A model generated the notes under the pieces. That model was not told where the DNA came from. It was given only the letters and a program-made list of their open reading frames with translations, and made no database searches. A stretch of 64,000 nt of DNA from Nocardioides sp. SLBN-35 (lineage in GTDB: Bacteria > Actinomycetota > Actinomycetes > Propionibacteriales > Nocardioidaceae), in assembly GCF_006715725.1 (NCBI RefSeq), contig NZ_VFNU01000001.1, positions 1,984,001-2,048,000 on the forward strand, read 5' to 3'. A program made the translations under genes and the position numbers. Shown here one piece after another: positions 13,080 through 21,160 of the stretch. Numbering within the stretch: the first letter of the stretch is position 1; each line of letters begins with the position of its first letter.

Positions 13080-13925
13080 ATGCAGAGCAACAACCCGGTG
13101 TTCCGGCGCTCGGAGGAGTTCAACCGCTCCGGAGCCGCCGCCTACCAGGGCTTCGGCGAGCCGCAGCAGTACGGCGGCTACGCCCAGCCCGGCTACCCGG
13201 CGCCCGAGGCCCCCGCCCGCCAGGGCCGGATGACCATCGACTCGGTCGTCCAGTCCACCGGCATCACCCTCGGCATCACGATCCTCGCCGCGGCCGCGAC
13301 GTGGTTCCTCACGCCAGACCTCGACAACGCCGACGCGGTCGGCACGCTGTCCGGCATCATGATCGTCGGCGCCGGCGCGGCCTTCATCCTCTCGCTGGTC
13401 AACTCCTTCAAGCGGGTGATCAGCCCCGGCCTGGTCATGGCGTTCGCGCTGGCCGAGGGTGTCGCCCTCGGTGGCCTGAGCAAGCTGTACGACGCGGTCT
13501 ACGGTGCGGACTCGTCCGGCATGGGCGGCATCGTCGTCCAGGCCGTCATCGGGACCTTCGCCGCCTTCGGTGGCACGCTCGCGGCGTACAAGTTCTTCGA
13601 CATCAAGGTCGGCCAGAAGTTCCGCACCTTCGTGATCGCGGCCATGTTCGGCATGGTGGCGCTCAGCCTCATGGAGCTCGTGCTCGGCCTGTTCGGCGGC
13701 GGCGTCGGGCTCTTCGAGAACGGCACCCTCGGCCTGGTCTTCGCCATCGGCGGCCTGGTCCTCGGTGTGTTCATGCTGATCCTCGACTTCGACTTCGTCG
13801 AGCAGGGCATCCGCAACGGTCTTCCGGAGCGCGAGTCGTGGCGGGCCTCCTTCGGGCTGCTCGTCAGCCTGGTCTGGATCTACACCAACCTGCTCCGGAT
13901 CCTCGCGATCCTCCAGCAGGACTGA
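13080..13925 (+). CDS. Bax inhibitor-1/YccA family membrane protein
   Basis: A 281-residue integral membrane protein. A polar N-terminal tail of about 55 residues (rich in Tyr, Gln, Pro, Gly) is followed by seven predicted membrane helices, ending with SLVWIYTNLLRILAIL, and the sequence ILDFDFVEQGIRNGLPE typical of this family. Relatives are proton-gated calcium leak channels or stress-linked proteins (YccA, BsYetJ); the role here is not shown. GGAGGAG (13070-13076) precedes the ATG by 3 bases. A strong terminator-like hairpin follows the stop. Confidence 0.92.
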   Translation: MQSNNPVFRRSEEFNRSGAAAYQGFGEPQQYGGYAQPGYPAPEAPARQGRMTIDSVVQSTGITLGITILAAAATWFLTPDLDNADAVGTLSGIMIVGAGAAFILSLVNSFKRVISPGLVMAFALAEGVALGGLSKLYDAVYGADSSGMGGIVVQAVIGTFAAFGGTLAAYKFFDIKVGQKFRTFVIAAMFGMVALSLMELVLGLFGGGVGLFENGTLGLVFAIGGLVLGVFMLILDFDFVEQGIRNGLPERESWRASFGLLVSLVWIYTNLLRILAILQQD

Positions 13926-13948
13926 TCGGTCCGGCGCGCCCGCGTCGT

Positions 13949-13997
13949 ACGACGGCCCCGGCTCCACCTCGGTGGGGACCGGGGCCGTCGTGTTTTT
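13949..13997 (+). terminator. Rho-independent terminator after the BI-1 family gene
   Basis: Perfect 13-base arms ACGACGGCCCCGG (13949-13961) and CCGGGGCCGTCGT (13979-13991) with a 17-base loop are followed by TTTTT (13993-13997). It is the clearest intrinsic terminator in the window and abuts the left hairpin repeat. Confidence 0.85.
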
Positions 13998-14060
13998 CGG
14001 TTCAACTACCGAATTCGTCGTGTTCGAGCGTCCTGCGCAGCAAATTCGGTAGTTGAACCG
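13998..14060. repeat. Left 63-bp hairpin repeat flanking the AbiEi/DUF559 gene
   Basis: CGGTTCAACTACCGAATT (13998-14015) and its exact complement (14043-14060) form an 18-bp stem around a 27-base loop. The copy at 15196-15258 has identical arms and the same 18+27+18 layout; the two loops share CGT at the start, GCGTCC in the middle and GCA at the end. Confidence 0.92.
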
Positions 14061-14086
14061 ACCCGACCCGACCCGACCGCCGGGGA

Positions 14087-15130
14087 TCAGGCGACCTGAC
14101 GCCGGAGCCAGATCCTCCGGTCCTCGTCATCGAGGGCCCGACGGGCGGCGACGGTCGAGGTGTCGGTCCACCACCAGGGCTGGTCGAGCGTCCACGCTCG
14201 ATGCGGGTGCTCACGACATCGCCGAGCGGCGCGTTCGTACGCCGCCGCCAGCCTCCGGTCGAAGGAGCGCAGGTCGCGCAGGTCCCTCGACAGCATCGTC
14301 ACCACTTCGAGTCCGAGGTCGCGGCACAGTTCCTCGACGTCGAGGTCGCGACGTCGTACCTGTGTGCGCTCGTGGATCACCCCGTCGTACTGACCGACCA
14401 CTCCGGCCTCCGCGTCGAGGAGATCGGGCGTGAACAAGTGGTTGCCGAGGCCGTCGAAGATCGGTGGGTTGCAGCGTGGCGAACGCCCAGGACGTTGCTG
14501 CCGCCATCGGGTCAGCAGGGTGACCTCCTGGGGAGACCAGATGTTCTCGTCGGACAGGTCGATCGCCTCGTTGAGACGACGGGTGTGCGGACGCCCTTTG
14601 ATGCGGGCCGCGTAGGACCGGATCTCCGAGAGGCTGGCGAGGTCGTCGGCCATCGCCATGCAGATGATGCGAAGGGTGTCCTCGAGGGATGTCGCGCGGA
14701 GGGCCGCCGTACAGATGGATCGCTCGGCGCGCGTGATCGGCAGACCATCGACGTGGACGATGTCGCCGTCGAACAGCCAGTCGCGATGGAGCTGGACTCC
14801 GGCACGAGGAGCAAGGTGGACGGTGTCGCCGATCGCCAGCGGCACGGGGAGTGGATCGCCGCGAGCGGTGCGTCCGGTGAACCATCGAGCGCGCTGCCAG
14901 TGCAGGGCTGCCCATCCAGTGGCGCCCGAGCCCTCGGGCGCTCCGGCCACTGCCTCGACGATGCGCTGGAACTCGTCGTCGGCGGGCACGTCGGAGGGAA
15001 CGAACAGCCCGGCGCCCGGCGTACGACGCCAGCGCGGTCCACGCGCCCGTCCTGGTGTCGGGCCGTCGATCCCCAGCGGATCGACCGGTACCGGGACCAC
15101 GACACCTCGACGCTCGATGTGCAACTCCAT
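14087..15130 (-). CDS. AbiEi-like/DUF559 family protein (endonuclease-like)
   Basis: A 347-residue protein resembling actinobacterial proteins annotated as type IV toxin-antitoxin AbiEi-family or DUF559. The middle region (GLPITRAERSICTAALRATSLEDTLRI) fits the AbiEi C-terminal-like part. The last third (NHLFTPDLLDAEAGVVGQYDG, RRRDLDVEELCRDLGLEVVTM) looks like the Vsr/DUF559 endonuclease-like fold, with Asp and Gln-Tyr-Asp in place of a canonical D-ExK set. No toxin partner (AbiEii nucleotidyltransferase) is adjacent. It is enclosed by two identical-arm hairpins, suggesting a mobile or phase-exchanged cassette. Whether it cuts DNA is unknown. Confidence 0.75.
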   Translation of the reverse strand: MELHIERRGVVVPVPVDPLGIDGPTPGRARGPRWRRTPGAGLFVPSDVPADDEFQRIVEAVAGAPEGSGATGWAALHWQRARWFTGRTARGDPLPVPLAIGDTVHLAPRAGVQLHRDWLFDGDIVHVDGLPITRAERSICTAALRATSLEDTLRIICMAMADDLASLSEIRSYAARIKGRPHTRRLNEAIDLSDENIWSPQEVTLLTRWRQQRPGRSPRCNPPIFDGLGNHLFTPDLLDAEAGVVGQYDGVIHERTQVRRRDLDVEELCRDLGLEVVTMLSRDLRDLRSFDRRLAAAYERAARRCREHPHRAWTLDQPWWWTDTSTVAARRALDDEDRRIWLRRQVA

Positions 15131-15195
15131 CGAGCCAGCATCTGTGCTCCGGCCGACAAGCGGGCAGCCTCTCCACAGGGCAGCTCGGGGATGGG

Positions 15196-15258
15196 CGGTT
15201 CAACTACCGAATTCGTTCCGAAACCGCGTCCGGCCCTGCAAATTCGGTAGTTGAACCG
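15196..15258. repeat. Right 63-bp hairpin repeat flanking the AbiEi/DUF559 gene
   Basis: CGGTTCAACTACCGAATT (15196-15213) and its exact complement (15241-15258) form an 18-bp stem with a 27-base loop. The arms are identical to the left copy although the loops differ in most positions, so the stem is the conserved part. Confidence 0.92.
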
Positions 15259-15306
15259 AACCCACCCGAGCCGTCCACCCCAACCGGGTCATACAGATGT
15301 GAGGCG

Positions 15307-16326
15307 TCAGGCCGGGTCGGGCGCGCTCTCGTGCGCCTCGGGCGCCTCACCGGGCACGTGGCGGCGCGAGCGGCGGTGGCGCAGCTCGACCCACAGGCCG
15401 CGTACGCCGGCCCGGCGGCCGCCGACCTCGGTGCCGCCCAGCTCGGTGCCGGGCTCGTTGACCGCCTGGAGCGCGGCGCGGGTGACGGGCAGGACGCCCT
15501 CGCCGCGGAAGGCCTCGAGTCCCGGCTCCTCGGGAGCCGGCTCGAGCGCCGCCAGCACCGACGGCACCAGGACGCCCGCGAGCGCCCGGTAGCCCTCGGC
15601 GGAGGGGTGGAACTGGTCGGGGCCGAACAGCAGGGCGGGGGCGGCGGCGAACTCCGGACCGAGGATGTCGCCGAGCGACACGGTCCGGCCGCCCTCCTCG
15701 ACGACCGCGATGGTCTGCGCGGCGGCGAGCCGGCGCGACCAGGCCCGCGCGACCTGACGCAGCGGGGGAGCGATCGGCTGGATGGTGCCGAGGTCGGGGC
15801 AGGTGCCGACGACCACGGTGGCGCCCGAGCCGATCAGCCGCCGTACGCCGTCGGCGAGCGCCCGTACGGACTGCGAGGGCCGCACCGTGTGGGTGACGTC
15901 GTTGCCGCCGATCAGGATGACCGCGACCTCGGGCTCGATGGGCAGCGCCCGGTCGACCTGGGCGGCGAGGTCGGAGGACTTGGCGCCGACCACGCAGAAC
16001 TCGCGCACGTAGACACGCCGGTCGGCGTGCTCGGCCACGGCAGTTCCGATCAGCGCGCCCGGCGTGTCCTCGACCCTTTCGACGCCGTACCCCGCCGCGC
16101 TGGAGTCGCCGAGCACGGCGATCCGGATGGCGGGTCCGGGGCGGCCGCGGCCGTACCAACCGGTCGCGTCCGGCGGCGGCTCGTCGCGCGCGGGGCCGAT
16201 GGTCCGGCGCGCCAGCTTGGCCTCGGCGCTCAGCACGCCGTAGAGCCCGGCGCCCAGGGCGGACAGCCCGCCCCCGCCGTACAGCGCGGCGGCGGCGAGC
16301 TTGCGGGCTGCGGACGCCTTGCTCAC
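15307..16326 (-). CDS. SGNH/GDSL-family hydrolase
   Basis: A 339-residue lipase/esterase-like protein. An N-terminal hydrophobic stretch (LYGGGGLSALGAGLYGVLS) suggests membrane anchoring. The SGNH blocks follow: GDSSAAGYGV (nucleophile Ser75), the Gly region, GGNDVTH (block III) and FGPDQFHPSAEGY (Asp/His of block V). The substrate is unknown. The Arg-rich C-terminal tail is unusual. The GTG at 16326 is 37 bases from the start of the divergent cystathionine beta-synthase gene, so the two probably share a promoter region. Confidence 0.88.
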   Translation of the reverse strand: MSKASAARKLAAAALYGGGGLSALGAGLYGVLSAEAKLARRTIGPARDEPPPDATGWYGRGRPGPAIRIAVLGDSSAAGYGVERVEDTPGALIGTAVAEHADRRVYVREFCVVGAKSSDLAAQVDRALPIEPEVAVILIGGNDVTHTVRPSQSVRALADGVRRLIGSGATVVVGTCPDLGTIQPIAPPLRQVARAWSRRLAAAQTIAVVEEGGRTVSLGDILGPEFAAAPALLFGPDQFHPSAEGYRALAGVLVPSVLAALEPAPEEPGLEAFRGEGVLPVTRAALQAVNEPGTELGGTEVGGRRAGVRGLWVELRHRRSRRHVPGEAPEAHESAPDPA

Positions 16327-16363
16327 GGCCCCCACCCTACGGAGACACCGATACGGTGTTCGC

Positions 16364-17749
16364 ATGGAGTACGTCGAGTCCCTGCTGGAGCTGATCGGCA
16401 ACACCCCGCTGGTCCGGCTCAACCGTTCCCTCGACCTGCCCGCCGACGGACCGTTGGTGCTGGCCAAGGTGGAGTACCTCAACCCCGGCGGTTCGGTGAA
16501 GGACCGCATCGCCACCCGGATGATCGAGGCCGCCGAGGAATCCGGCGCCCTGCAGCCCGGCGGCACGATCGTCGAGCCGACGTCCGGCAACACCGGTGTC
16601 GGCCTGGCGATGGTGGCCCAGCAGAAGGGCTACAAGTGCATCTTCGTGTGCCCCGACAAGGTCAGTGAGGACAAGCGCAACGTCCTCAAGGCGTACGGCG
16701 CCGAGGTGGTCGTGTGCCCCACGGCCGTCGCGCCCGAGCACCCCGACTCCTACTACAACGTGTCCGACCGGCTGGCCAGCCAGCCGGGGGCGTGGAAGCC
16801 CGACCAGTACTCCAACCCCCACAACCCCCGCTCCCACTACGAGGAGACCGGCCCCGAGGTGTGGCGCCAGACCGAGGGGCGGATCACCCACTTCGTCGCC
16901 GGCGTCGGCACCGGCGGCACCATCTCCGGCATCGGCCGCTACCTCAAGGAGCAGAACGGGGACGTCCAGGTCGTCGGCGCCGACCCGGCCGGCTCGGTCT
17001 ACAGCGGCGGCACCGGCCGCCCCTACCTCGTCGAGGGCGTCGGCGAGGACTTCTGGCCCGAGACCTACGACCGCGACGTGGCCGACCGGATCATCGAGGT
17101 CTCCGACGCCGACTCGTTCGCCTTCACCCGCCGCCTGGCCCGCGAGGAGCAGATGCTCGTCGGCGGCTCGTCCGGCATGGCCGCGTTCGCCGCGCGTCAG
17201 CTCGCGCAGGAGCTCGCCGCCGAGGGGAGGAACGACGCCGTGATCGTCGTGCTGCTGCCCGACTCGGGCCGCGGCTACCTCAGCAAGGTGTTCAACGACG
17301 ACTGGCTGGCCCAGTACGGCTTCAGCACCGGCCAGCCGCGCCCGGCCCAGACGGTCGGCGAGGTGCTGCGCGGCAAGTCCCAGGGCATGCCGGCCCTCGT
17401 GCACACCCACCCCAACGAGACCATCGCCGAGGCCGTCCAGATCCTCCAGGAGTACGGCGTCTCGCAGATGCCGGTCGTACGCGCCGAGCCGCCGATCGTG
17501 GCTGCCGAGGTCGCCGGCTCGGTCTCCGAGCGGGCGCTGCTCGACGCGCTGTTCACCGGGAAGGCCAAGCTGACCGACTCGGTCGAGCAGCACATGTCGG
17601 CCGCGCTGCCGACCATCGGCTCCACCGAGGACGCGACGGCCGCCGTACCCCTGCTCGAGTCGGCGGACGCGGTGCTGGTCCACGAGGACGGCAAGCCGGT
17701 CGGGGTGCTCACCCGCCACGACCTGCTCAACTTCCTCGCGCGTGGCTGA
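16364..17749 (+). CDS. cbs: Cystathionine beta-synthase
   Basis: A 461-residue PLP enzyme that condenses serine and homocysteine to cystathionine (reverse transsulfuration). The PLP lysine is Lys46 in NPGGSVKDR. The phosphate/substrate loops EPTSGNTGVGLA and GVGTGGTISGIGRYL and the PLP-proximal VGGSSGMAAF are intact. Residues about 335-460 form two CBS domains (TIAEAVQILQEYGVSQMPVV, VLVHEDGKPVGVLTRHDLLNFL). The CBS pair separates it from plain cysteine synthase, as in Rv1077. TACGGT (16352-16357) lies 6 bases before the ATG without a ribosome site, so the mRNA is probably leaderless. The acetyltransferase that follows overlaps its end. Confidence 0.95.
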   Translation: MEYVESLLELIGNTPLVRLNRSLDLPADGPLVLAKVEYLNPGGSVKDRIATRMIEAAEESGALQPGGTIVEPTSGNTGVGLAMVAQQKGYKCIFVCPDKVSEDKRNVLKAYGAEVVVCPTAVAPEHPDSYYNVSDRLASQPGAWKPDQYSNPHNPRSHYEETGPEVWRQTEGRITHFVAGVGTGGTISGIGRYLKEQNGDVQVVGADPAGSVYSGGTGRPYLVEGVGEDFWPETYDRDVADRIIEVSDADSFAFTRRLAREEQMLVGGSSGMAAFAARQLAQELAAEGRNDAVIVVLLPDSGRGYLSKVFNDDWLAQYGFSTGQPRPAQTVGEVLRGKSQGMPALVHTHPNETIAEAVQILQEYGVSQMPVVRAEPPIVAAEVAGSVSERALLDALFTGKAKLTDSVEQHMSAALPTIGSTEDATAAVPLLESADAVLVHEDGKPVGVLTRHDLLNFLARG

Positions 17750-18245
17750 CGCAGCCGACCTGACCGGGCTGGTCCGTGCGGCGACGCCGGAGGACGTCCC
17801 CGACGTCCTCCGGCTGATCCGTGCGCTCGCCGAGTACGAGCGCGAGCCGGACGCGGTCGAGACCACCGAGGAGGACCTGCGGCGCTGGCTGTTCGGGCCC
17901 GACCCGGTGGCGAGCGTGCTGGTGGCCGAGGACGGCACTCCGGCTCGCGCAGTCGTCGGGATGGCCCTGTGGTTCCGCACCTACTCGACCTGGACGGGCA
18001 CCCCGGGGATCTACCTCGAGGACCTCTTCGTCCAGCCCGACCAGCGGGGCAGCGGCCTGGGCAAGGCGCTGCTGACCGCGCTGGCCCGGGTCGCCGTCGC
18101 GCGCGGCTACCGCCGCGTCGAGTGGGCGGTGCTGGACTGGAACACCCCGTCGATCGAGTTCTACGAGTCGCTCGGCGCGCACCCGATGGACGAGTGGACG
18201 ACCTACCGGCTGACCGGTGAGGCGCTCGAGGAGCTGGGTCAGTGA
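17742..18245 (+). CDS. GNAT family N-acetyltransferase (SSAT-like)
   Basis: A 167-residue acetyltransferase. The GNAT core is clear: VRAATPEDVPDVLRLIRALAEYE at the start, acetyl-CoA loop VQPDQRGSGLGKALLTAL, and NTPSIEFYESLGAHPMDEW at the end. These features (LAEYE, IYLEDLFVQP, WNTPSIEFYESLGA) match the spermidine/spermine or thialysine acetyltransferase subgroup. The substrate, probably an amine or a thialysine-like compound, is inferred. The GTG start overlaps the cbs stop by 8 bases, so the pair is an operon. Confidence 0.9.
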   Translation: MADAADLTGLVRAATPEDVPDVLRLIRALAEYEREPDAVETTEEDLRRWLFGPDPVASVLVAEDGTPARAVVGMALWFRTYSTWTGTPGIYLEDLFVQPDQRGSGLGKALLTALARVAVARGYRRVEWAVLDWNTPSIEFYESLGAHPMDEWTTYRLTGEALEELGQ

Positions 18246-18634
18246 CGCTCCTCCAGGCCCACGGCCTCGCGTAGCCGTCGGACCGACTCGTCCAGCTCCG
18301 CGGAGCCACCGGACTGGTGGACCATGAGGTCCGAGAGGGCCTCGGCGATCACGTTCAGCTTCTCCTGCGAGGCCTCCTCGCCCCGGCGGCCGGCGTTCTC
18401 GAGGAGCACCAGGAGCATCAGCGAGAGGATCGAGGAGCCGGTGTGCAGGCCGAGCTCCCACTTCGTGGTGCTGCCCCAGAAGGGCTTGCTGAGCGCCCAC
18501 AGCAGGAGCGCCACGACGATCACGCCGAAGAAGGGCGCCCTGCTGATCCGGTGGTTGATCGCGTCGACGAACTTCTCGAACCCGCGCGGTCCGTTGGTGC
18601 TGTGCCGGGACTTCGCTGCCGGGTTCTCCTCCAT
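18239..18634 (-). CDS. Low-affinity iron permease family membrane protein
   Basis: A 131-residue protein with two membrane helices (about residues 36-54, FFGVIVVALLLWALS, and 64-82, TGSSILSLMLLVLLEN) and a cytoplasmic C-terminal helix (NVIAEALSDLMVHQ). The layout and GPRGFEKFVDAINHRIS...WELGLHTGSSILS fit the low-affinity iron permease family (PF04120). Transport activity in bacteria is not proven. TAGCCT (18641-18646, complement) lies 6 bases from the ATG, which suggests a leaderless start. It converges on the acetyltransferase gene with a 7-base tail overlap. Confidence 0.8.
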   Translation of the reverse strand: MEENPAAKSRHSTNGPRGFEKFVDAINHRISRAPFFGVIVVALLLWALSKPFWGSTTKWELGLHTGSSILSLMLLVLLENAGRRGEEASQEKLNVIAEALSDLMVHQSGGSAELDESVRRLREAVGLEERH

Positions 18635-18648
18635 GAGGGGAGGCTACG

Positions 18649-19614
18649 TCAGTGACGCTGCCAGGCGGTCGAGGTGCGCGGCGTCCAGTAGCGGCAGGTG
18701 TGGTGGACGGTGAAGCCCAGCGCCTCCCAGAACGCCCGTCCGCCGGGGTTGTCGGTCTCGACGTGCAGCCACGCGGTCATCGCGCCCTGTTCGGCAGCCC
18801 ACCCGAGCAGCTCGCCGACCACGGCGGTGGCGAGCCCGCGCCGGCGGTGGGCCGGGTCGACCGTGACGGCGTGCAGGCCGACCCAGTCGCCGTCGACGGC
18901 GGCCTGCGCCTCGGCCACCGGGTCGCAGCCCGCGTCCACCGACCCGACCGCGCGGACGCCGTCGGCGGAGAGCGCGACCTCGTGCGTCGAGCGGGGCAGC
19001 GAGCGCCGCAGCCGGGCCACCGACGCGAGCAGGAAGTCCGACTCGCCGTAGGACAGCCGCTGCCAGCCCGCACCCGCCAACGCATCCTCGACCGCGGAGT
19101 CCGCCTCCACCTGCACGAGCGGGTCGCGGCCCCGGTCGGCGTAGAACGCCTCGACGGTGGCCAGTGCGTCGGGGACGGGGCGAGCGGGGTCGCCGATCGC
19201 CAGGCACGAGTTGGCGCGCTTGAGCAGGCGGCCCACGGGTGCGCGGTCCGAGCGCAGCTCCCAGTCGCCGAGCGGCTCGCGGTCGACGGTCGTCCACAGG
19301 CCGCCGGTGCGCGACTCGGCCTCGCGTACGCCGACCCGCAGCCGGGCTGCGGGGCGTGGCGGTACCGGCTTGCCGGACACGATGTCGGCGATCGCGATGG
19401 TCACCGCGGCGCCCGTCTCCGGCTGGACGACGCACACGCTGTCGGCCCAGGACAGGCAGGTGCCGAGCACGTCGGTGAACGCGGGCCCACCGCTCGGCCC
19501 GGTCTCGCCCCGCAGCAGCCGTCGTACGACGACCCGCTGGCCCACGACGTGCGGGCCGAGCAGGTGCCGGCCCGGTTCGTGTCCATTTTCCTGGGGTCCT
19601 GACGCGTCGGGCAC
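18649..19614 (-). CDS. GNAT N-acetyltransferase with N-terminal SH3-like domain (Rv0428c-like)
   Basis: A 321-residue protein. The N-terminal part (HVVGQRVVVRRLLRGETGPSGGPAFTDVLG) is an SH3-like barrel often annotated as a histone acetyltransferase Rv0428c-related domain. The C-terminal third is a complete GNAT domain (VGLHAVTVDPAHRRRGLATAVVGELLGWA, AWLHVETDNPGGRAFWEALGF). The substrate is unknown. I place the start at the GTG at 19614 because TAGTAT (19622-19627, complement) lies 7 bases upstream and no ribosome site exists. A longer reading would run through the dyad at 19636-19662 and is less likely. Confidence 0.85.
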   Translation of the reverse strand: MPDASGPQENGHEPGRHLLGPHVVGQRVVVRRLLRGETGPSGGPAFTDVLGTCLSWADSVCVVQPETGAAVTIAIADIVSGKPVPPRPAARLRVGVREAESRTGGLWTTVDREPLGDWELRSDRAPVGRLLKRANSCLAIGDPARPVPDALATVEAFYADRGRDPLVQVEADSAVEDALAGAGWQRLSYGESDFLLASVARLRRSLPRSTHEVALSADGVRAVGSVDAGCDPVAEAQAAVDGDWVGLHAVTVDPAHRRRGLATAVVGELLGWAAEQGAMTAWLHVETDNPGGRAFWEALGFTVHHTCRYWTPRTSTAWQRH

Positions 19615-19635
19615 GACGGGGATACTAGGCTGAGC

Positions 19636-19662
19636 CTCGACACGAAACACTTTCGTGTCGAG
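19636..19662. promoter_or_regulatory. Perfect 12-bp dyad between divergent GNAT and ferredoxin genes
   Basis: CTCGACACGAAA (19636-19647) and TTTCGTGTCGAG (19651-19662) form a perfect palindrome around CAC. It lies 31 bases before the ferredoxin ATG and just upstream of the GNAT -10 element. No T-run follows, so an operator is more likely than a terminator. The regulator is unknown. Confidence 0.7.
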
Positions 19663-19693
19663 CATCCGCGCTCGTTGGTCTCAGGAGGAATCG

Positions 19694-20020
19694 ATGACCT
19701 ACGTCATCTCGCAGCCGTGCGTCGACGTCAAGGACCGTGCGTGCGTCGACGAGTGTCCCGTCGACTGCATCTACGAGGGCAAGCGGATGCTCTACATCCA
19801 CCCGGACGAGTGCGTCGACTGTGGTGCCTGCGAGCCGGTCTGCCCGGTCGAGGCGATCTTCTACGAGGACGACGTCCCGGAGGAGTGGAAGGACTACTAC
19901 GACGCCAACGTGAAGTTCTTCGACGACCTCGGCTCGCCCGGCGGTGCCGCCAAGATGGGTGAGATCGACAAGGACGCCGAGTTCATCGCCGCGCTCGAGC
20001 CGCAGAACCAGGATCACTGA
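19694..20020 (+). CDS. fdxA: Seven-iron ferredoxin
   Basis: A 108-residue electron carrier. The N-terminal cluster ligands ([18 protein letters not shown]) and the second motif [15 protein letters not shown] are those of [3Fe-4S][4Fe-4S] ferredoxins of the FdxA/FdxC type. The C-terminal extension ([27 protein letters not shown]) is typical of actinobacterial members. AGGAGGAA (19683-19690) precedes the ATG by 3 bases. dapC follows 10 bases after its stop, the same order as Rv1177-Rv1178. A perfect 27-base dyad just upstream suggests specific regulation. Confidence 0.95.
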   Translation: MTYVISQPCVDVKDRACVDECPVDCIYEGKRMLYIHPDECVDCGACEPVCPVEAIFYEDDVPEEWKDYYDANVKFFDDLGSPGGAAKMGEIDKDAEFIAALEPQNQDH

Positions 20021-20030
20021 GCCCGCCTTG

Positions 20031-21146
20031 GTGACGCTGGGTGCCGTCTCGGGCCGGCTGCCCGACTTCCCCTGGGACAAGCTGCCCCAGTACGCCGCGC
20101 AGGCGCGGGAGCACGACGACGGGATCGTCGACCTGTCGATCGGTACGCCGGTCGACCCGACGCCCGAGGTGGCCCGCGCCGCGCTGGCGCAAGCAGCCGA
20201 CTCCCCGGGGTACCCCCTCACCATCGGCACGCCCGAGGTCCGCCGGTCGGTCGTCGACTGGCTCGCCGGCACCCACGGCGTCACCGGGCTGGGCCTCGAC
20301 CAGGTCCTGCCGCTGATCGGCTCGAAGGAGTTCATCGCCTCGCTGCCGACGTACCTCGGGCTCGGGCCTGGCGACCTGATCGGCTACCCGGCGCTGGCCT
20401 ACCCGACCTACGAGGTCGGCGCCGCGCTGGTCGGCGCGAAGGCCCTCGCCACCGACGCGCTCACCACCTTCGGCCCCGAGACGCCGAAGCTGCTGTGGGT
20501 CAACTCGCCCTCGAACCCGTCGGGCCGGGTGCTCCCGAAGGAGCACCTCAAGAAGGTCGTCGACTGGTGCCGCGAGCGCGGGGTGCTGCTCGTCTCCGAC
20601 GAGTGCTACCTCGACTGCGTCTGGGAGGGCGAGGCCCTCTCGGTGCTGCACCCCGACATCTCGGGCGGATCGGCCGAGGGCATCCTCGTGGTCCACTCCC
20701 TGTCGAAGCGCTCCAACCTCGCCGGCTATCGCTGCGCCTTCGTCGCCGGCGACCGCGACGTGATCGCCGAGCTGCTGGCCGTCCGCAAGAACCTGGGCCT
20801 GATGATGCCCGCGCCGCAGCAGCACGCCATGGCCGCCGTCCTCGGCGACGAGGCACACGTCAAGGAGCAGCACGAGCGCTACCGCGCCCGTCGTACGACG
20901 CTGCGGGCGGCGCTCGAGGCCGCGGGCTACACGATCGACCACTCCGAGGCGTCGCTGTACCTGTGGACCACGAAGGGCCCCGACGGCCCCGACTGCTGGC
21001 AGATGGTCGCCGACCTCGCCGCCCAGGGCATCCTGGTCGCGCCGGGCGCGTTCTACGGTGCCGCCGGCTCCCACCACGTCCGGGTCGCGCTGACCGCGAC
21101 GGACGAGCGGATCGCCGCCGCGGCCGCGCGCCTGACCCCCGCCTGA
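20031..21146 (+). CDS. dapC: Succinyldiaminopimelate aminotransferase
   Basis: A 371-residue fold-type I PLP aminotransferase. It converts N-succinyl-2-amino-6-ketopimelate to N-succinyl-LL-diaminopimelate in the succinylase branch of lysine/DAP synthesis. Visible landmarks are YPLTIGTPEVRRSV, the substrate region YPALAYPTYEVGA, NSPSNPSGRVL, SDECYLD and the PLP lysine in VVHSLSKRSNLAGYR. The link to dapD and dapE elsewhere in the window and the position after the ferredoxin support DapC over a general aspartate aminotransferase. The GTG at 20031 was chosen; no clear ribosome site is seen. Confidence 0.93.
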   Translation: MTLGAVSGRLPDFPWDKLPQYAAQAREHDDGIVDLSIGTPVDPTPEVARAALAQAADSPGYPLTIGTPEVRRSVVDWLAGTHGVTGLGLDQVLPLIGSKEFIASLPTYLGLGPGDLIGYPALAYPTYEVGAALVGAKALATDALTTFGPETPKLLWVNSPSNPSGRVLPKEHLKKVVDWCRERGVLLVSDECYLDCVWEGEALSVLHPDISGGSAEGILVVHSLSKRSNLAGYRCAFVAGDRDVIAELLAVRKNLGLMMPAPQQHAMAAVLGDEAHVKEQHERYRARRTTLRAALEAAGYTIDHSEASLYLWTTKGPDGPDCWQMVADLAAQGILVAPGAFYGAAGSHHVRVALTATDERIAAAAARLTPA

Positions 21147-21160
21147 GGTCCCGGGTACAC

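Noticed and set aside
13998..15258. Insertion sequence with terminal inverted repeats
   Set aside because: Each end is itself a complete hairpin, and the enclosed gene has no transposase features. No target-site duplication was identified.
19615..19665. Longer N-terminus for the GNAT protein (ATG at 19665)
   Set aside because: It would translate through the perfect palindrome and past the TAGTAT element. The GTG at 19614 fits the leaderless spacing better.
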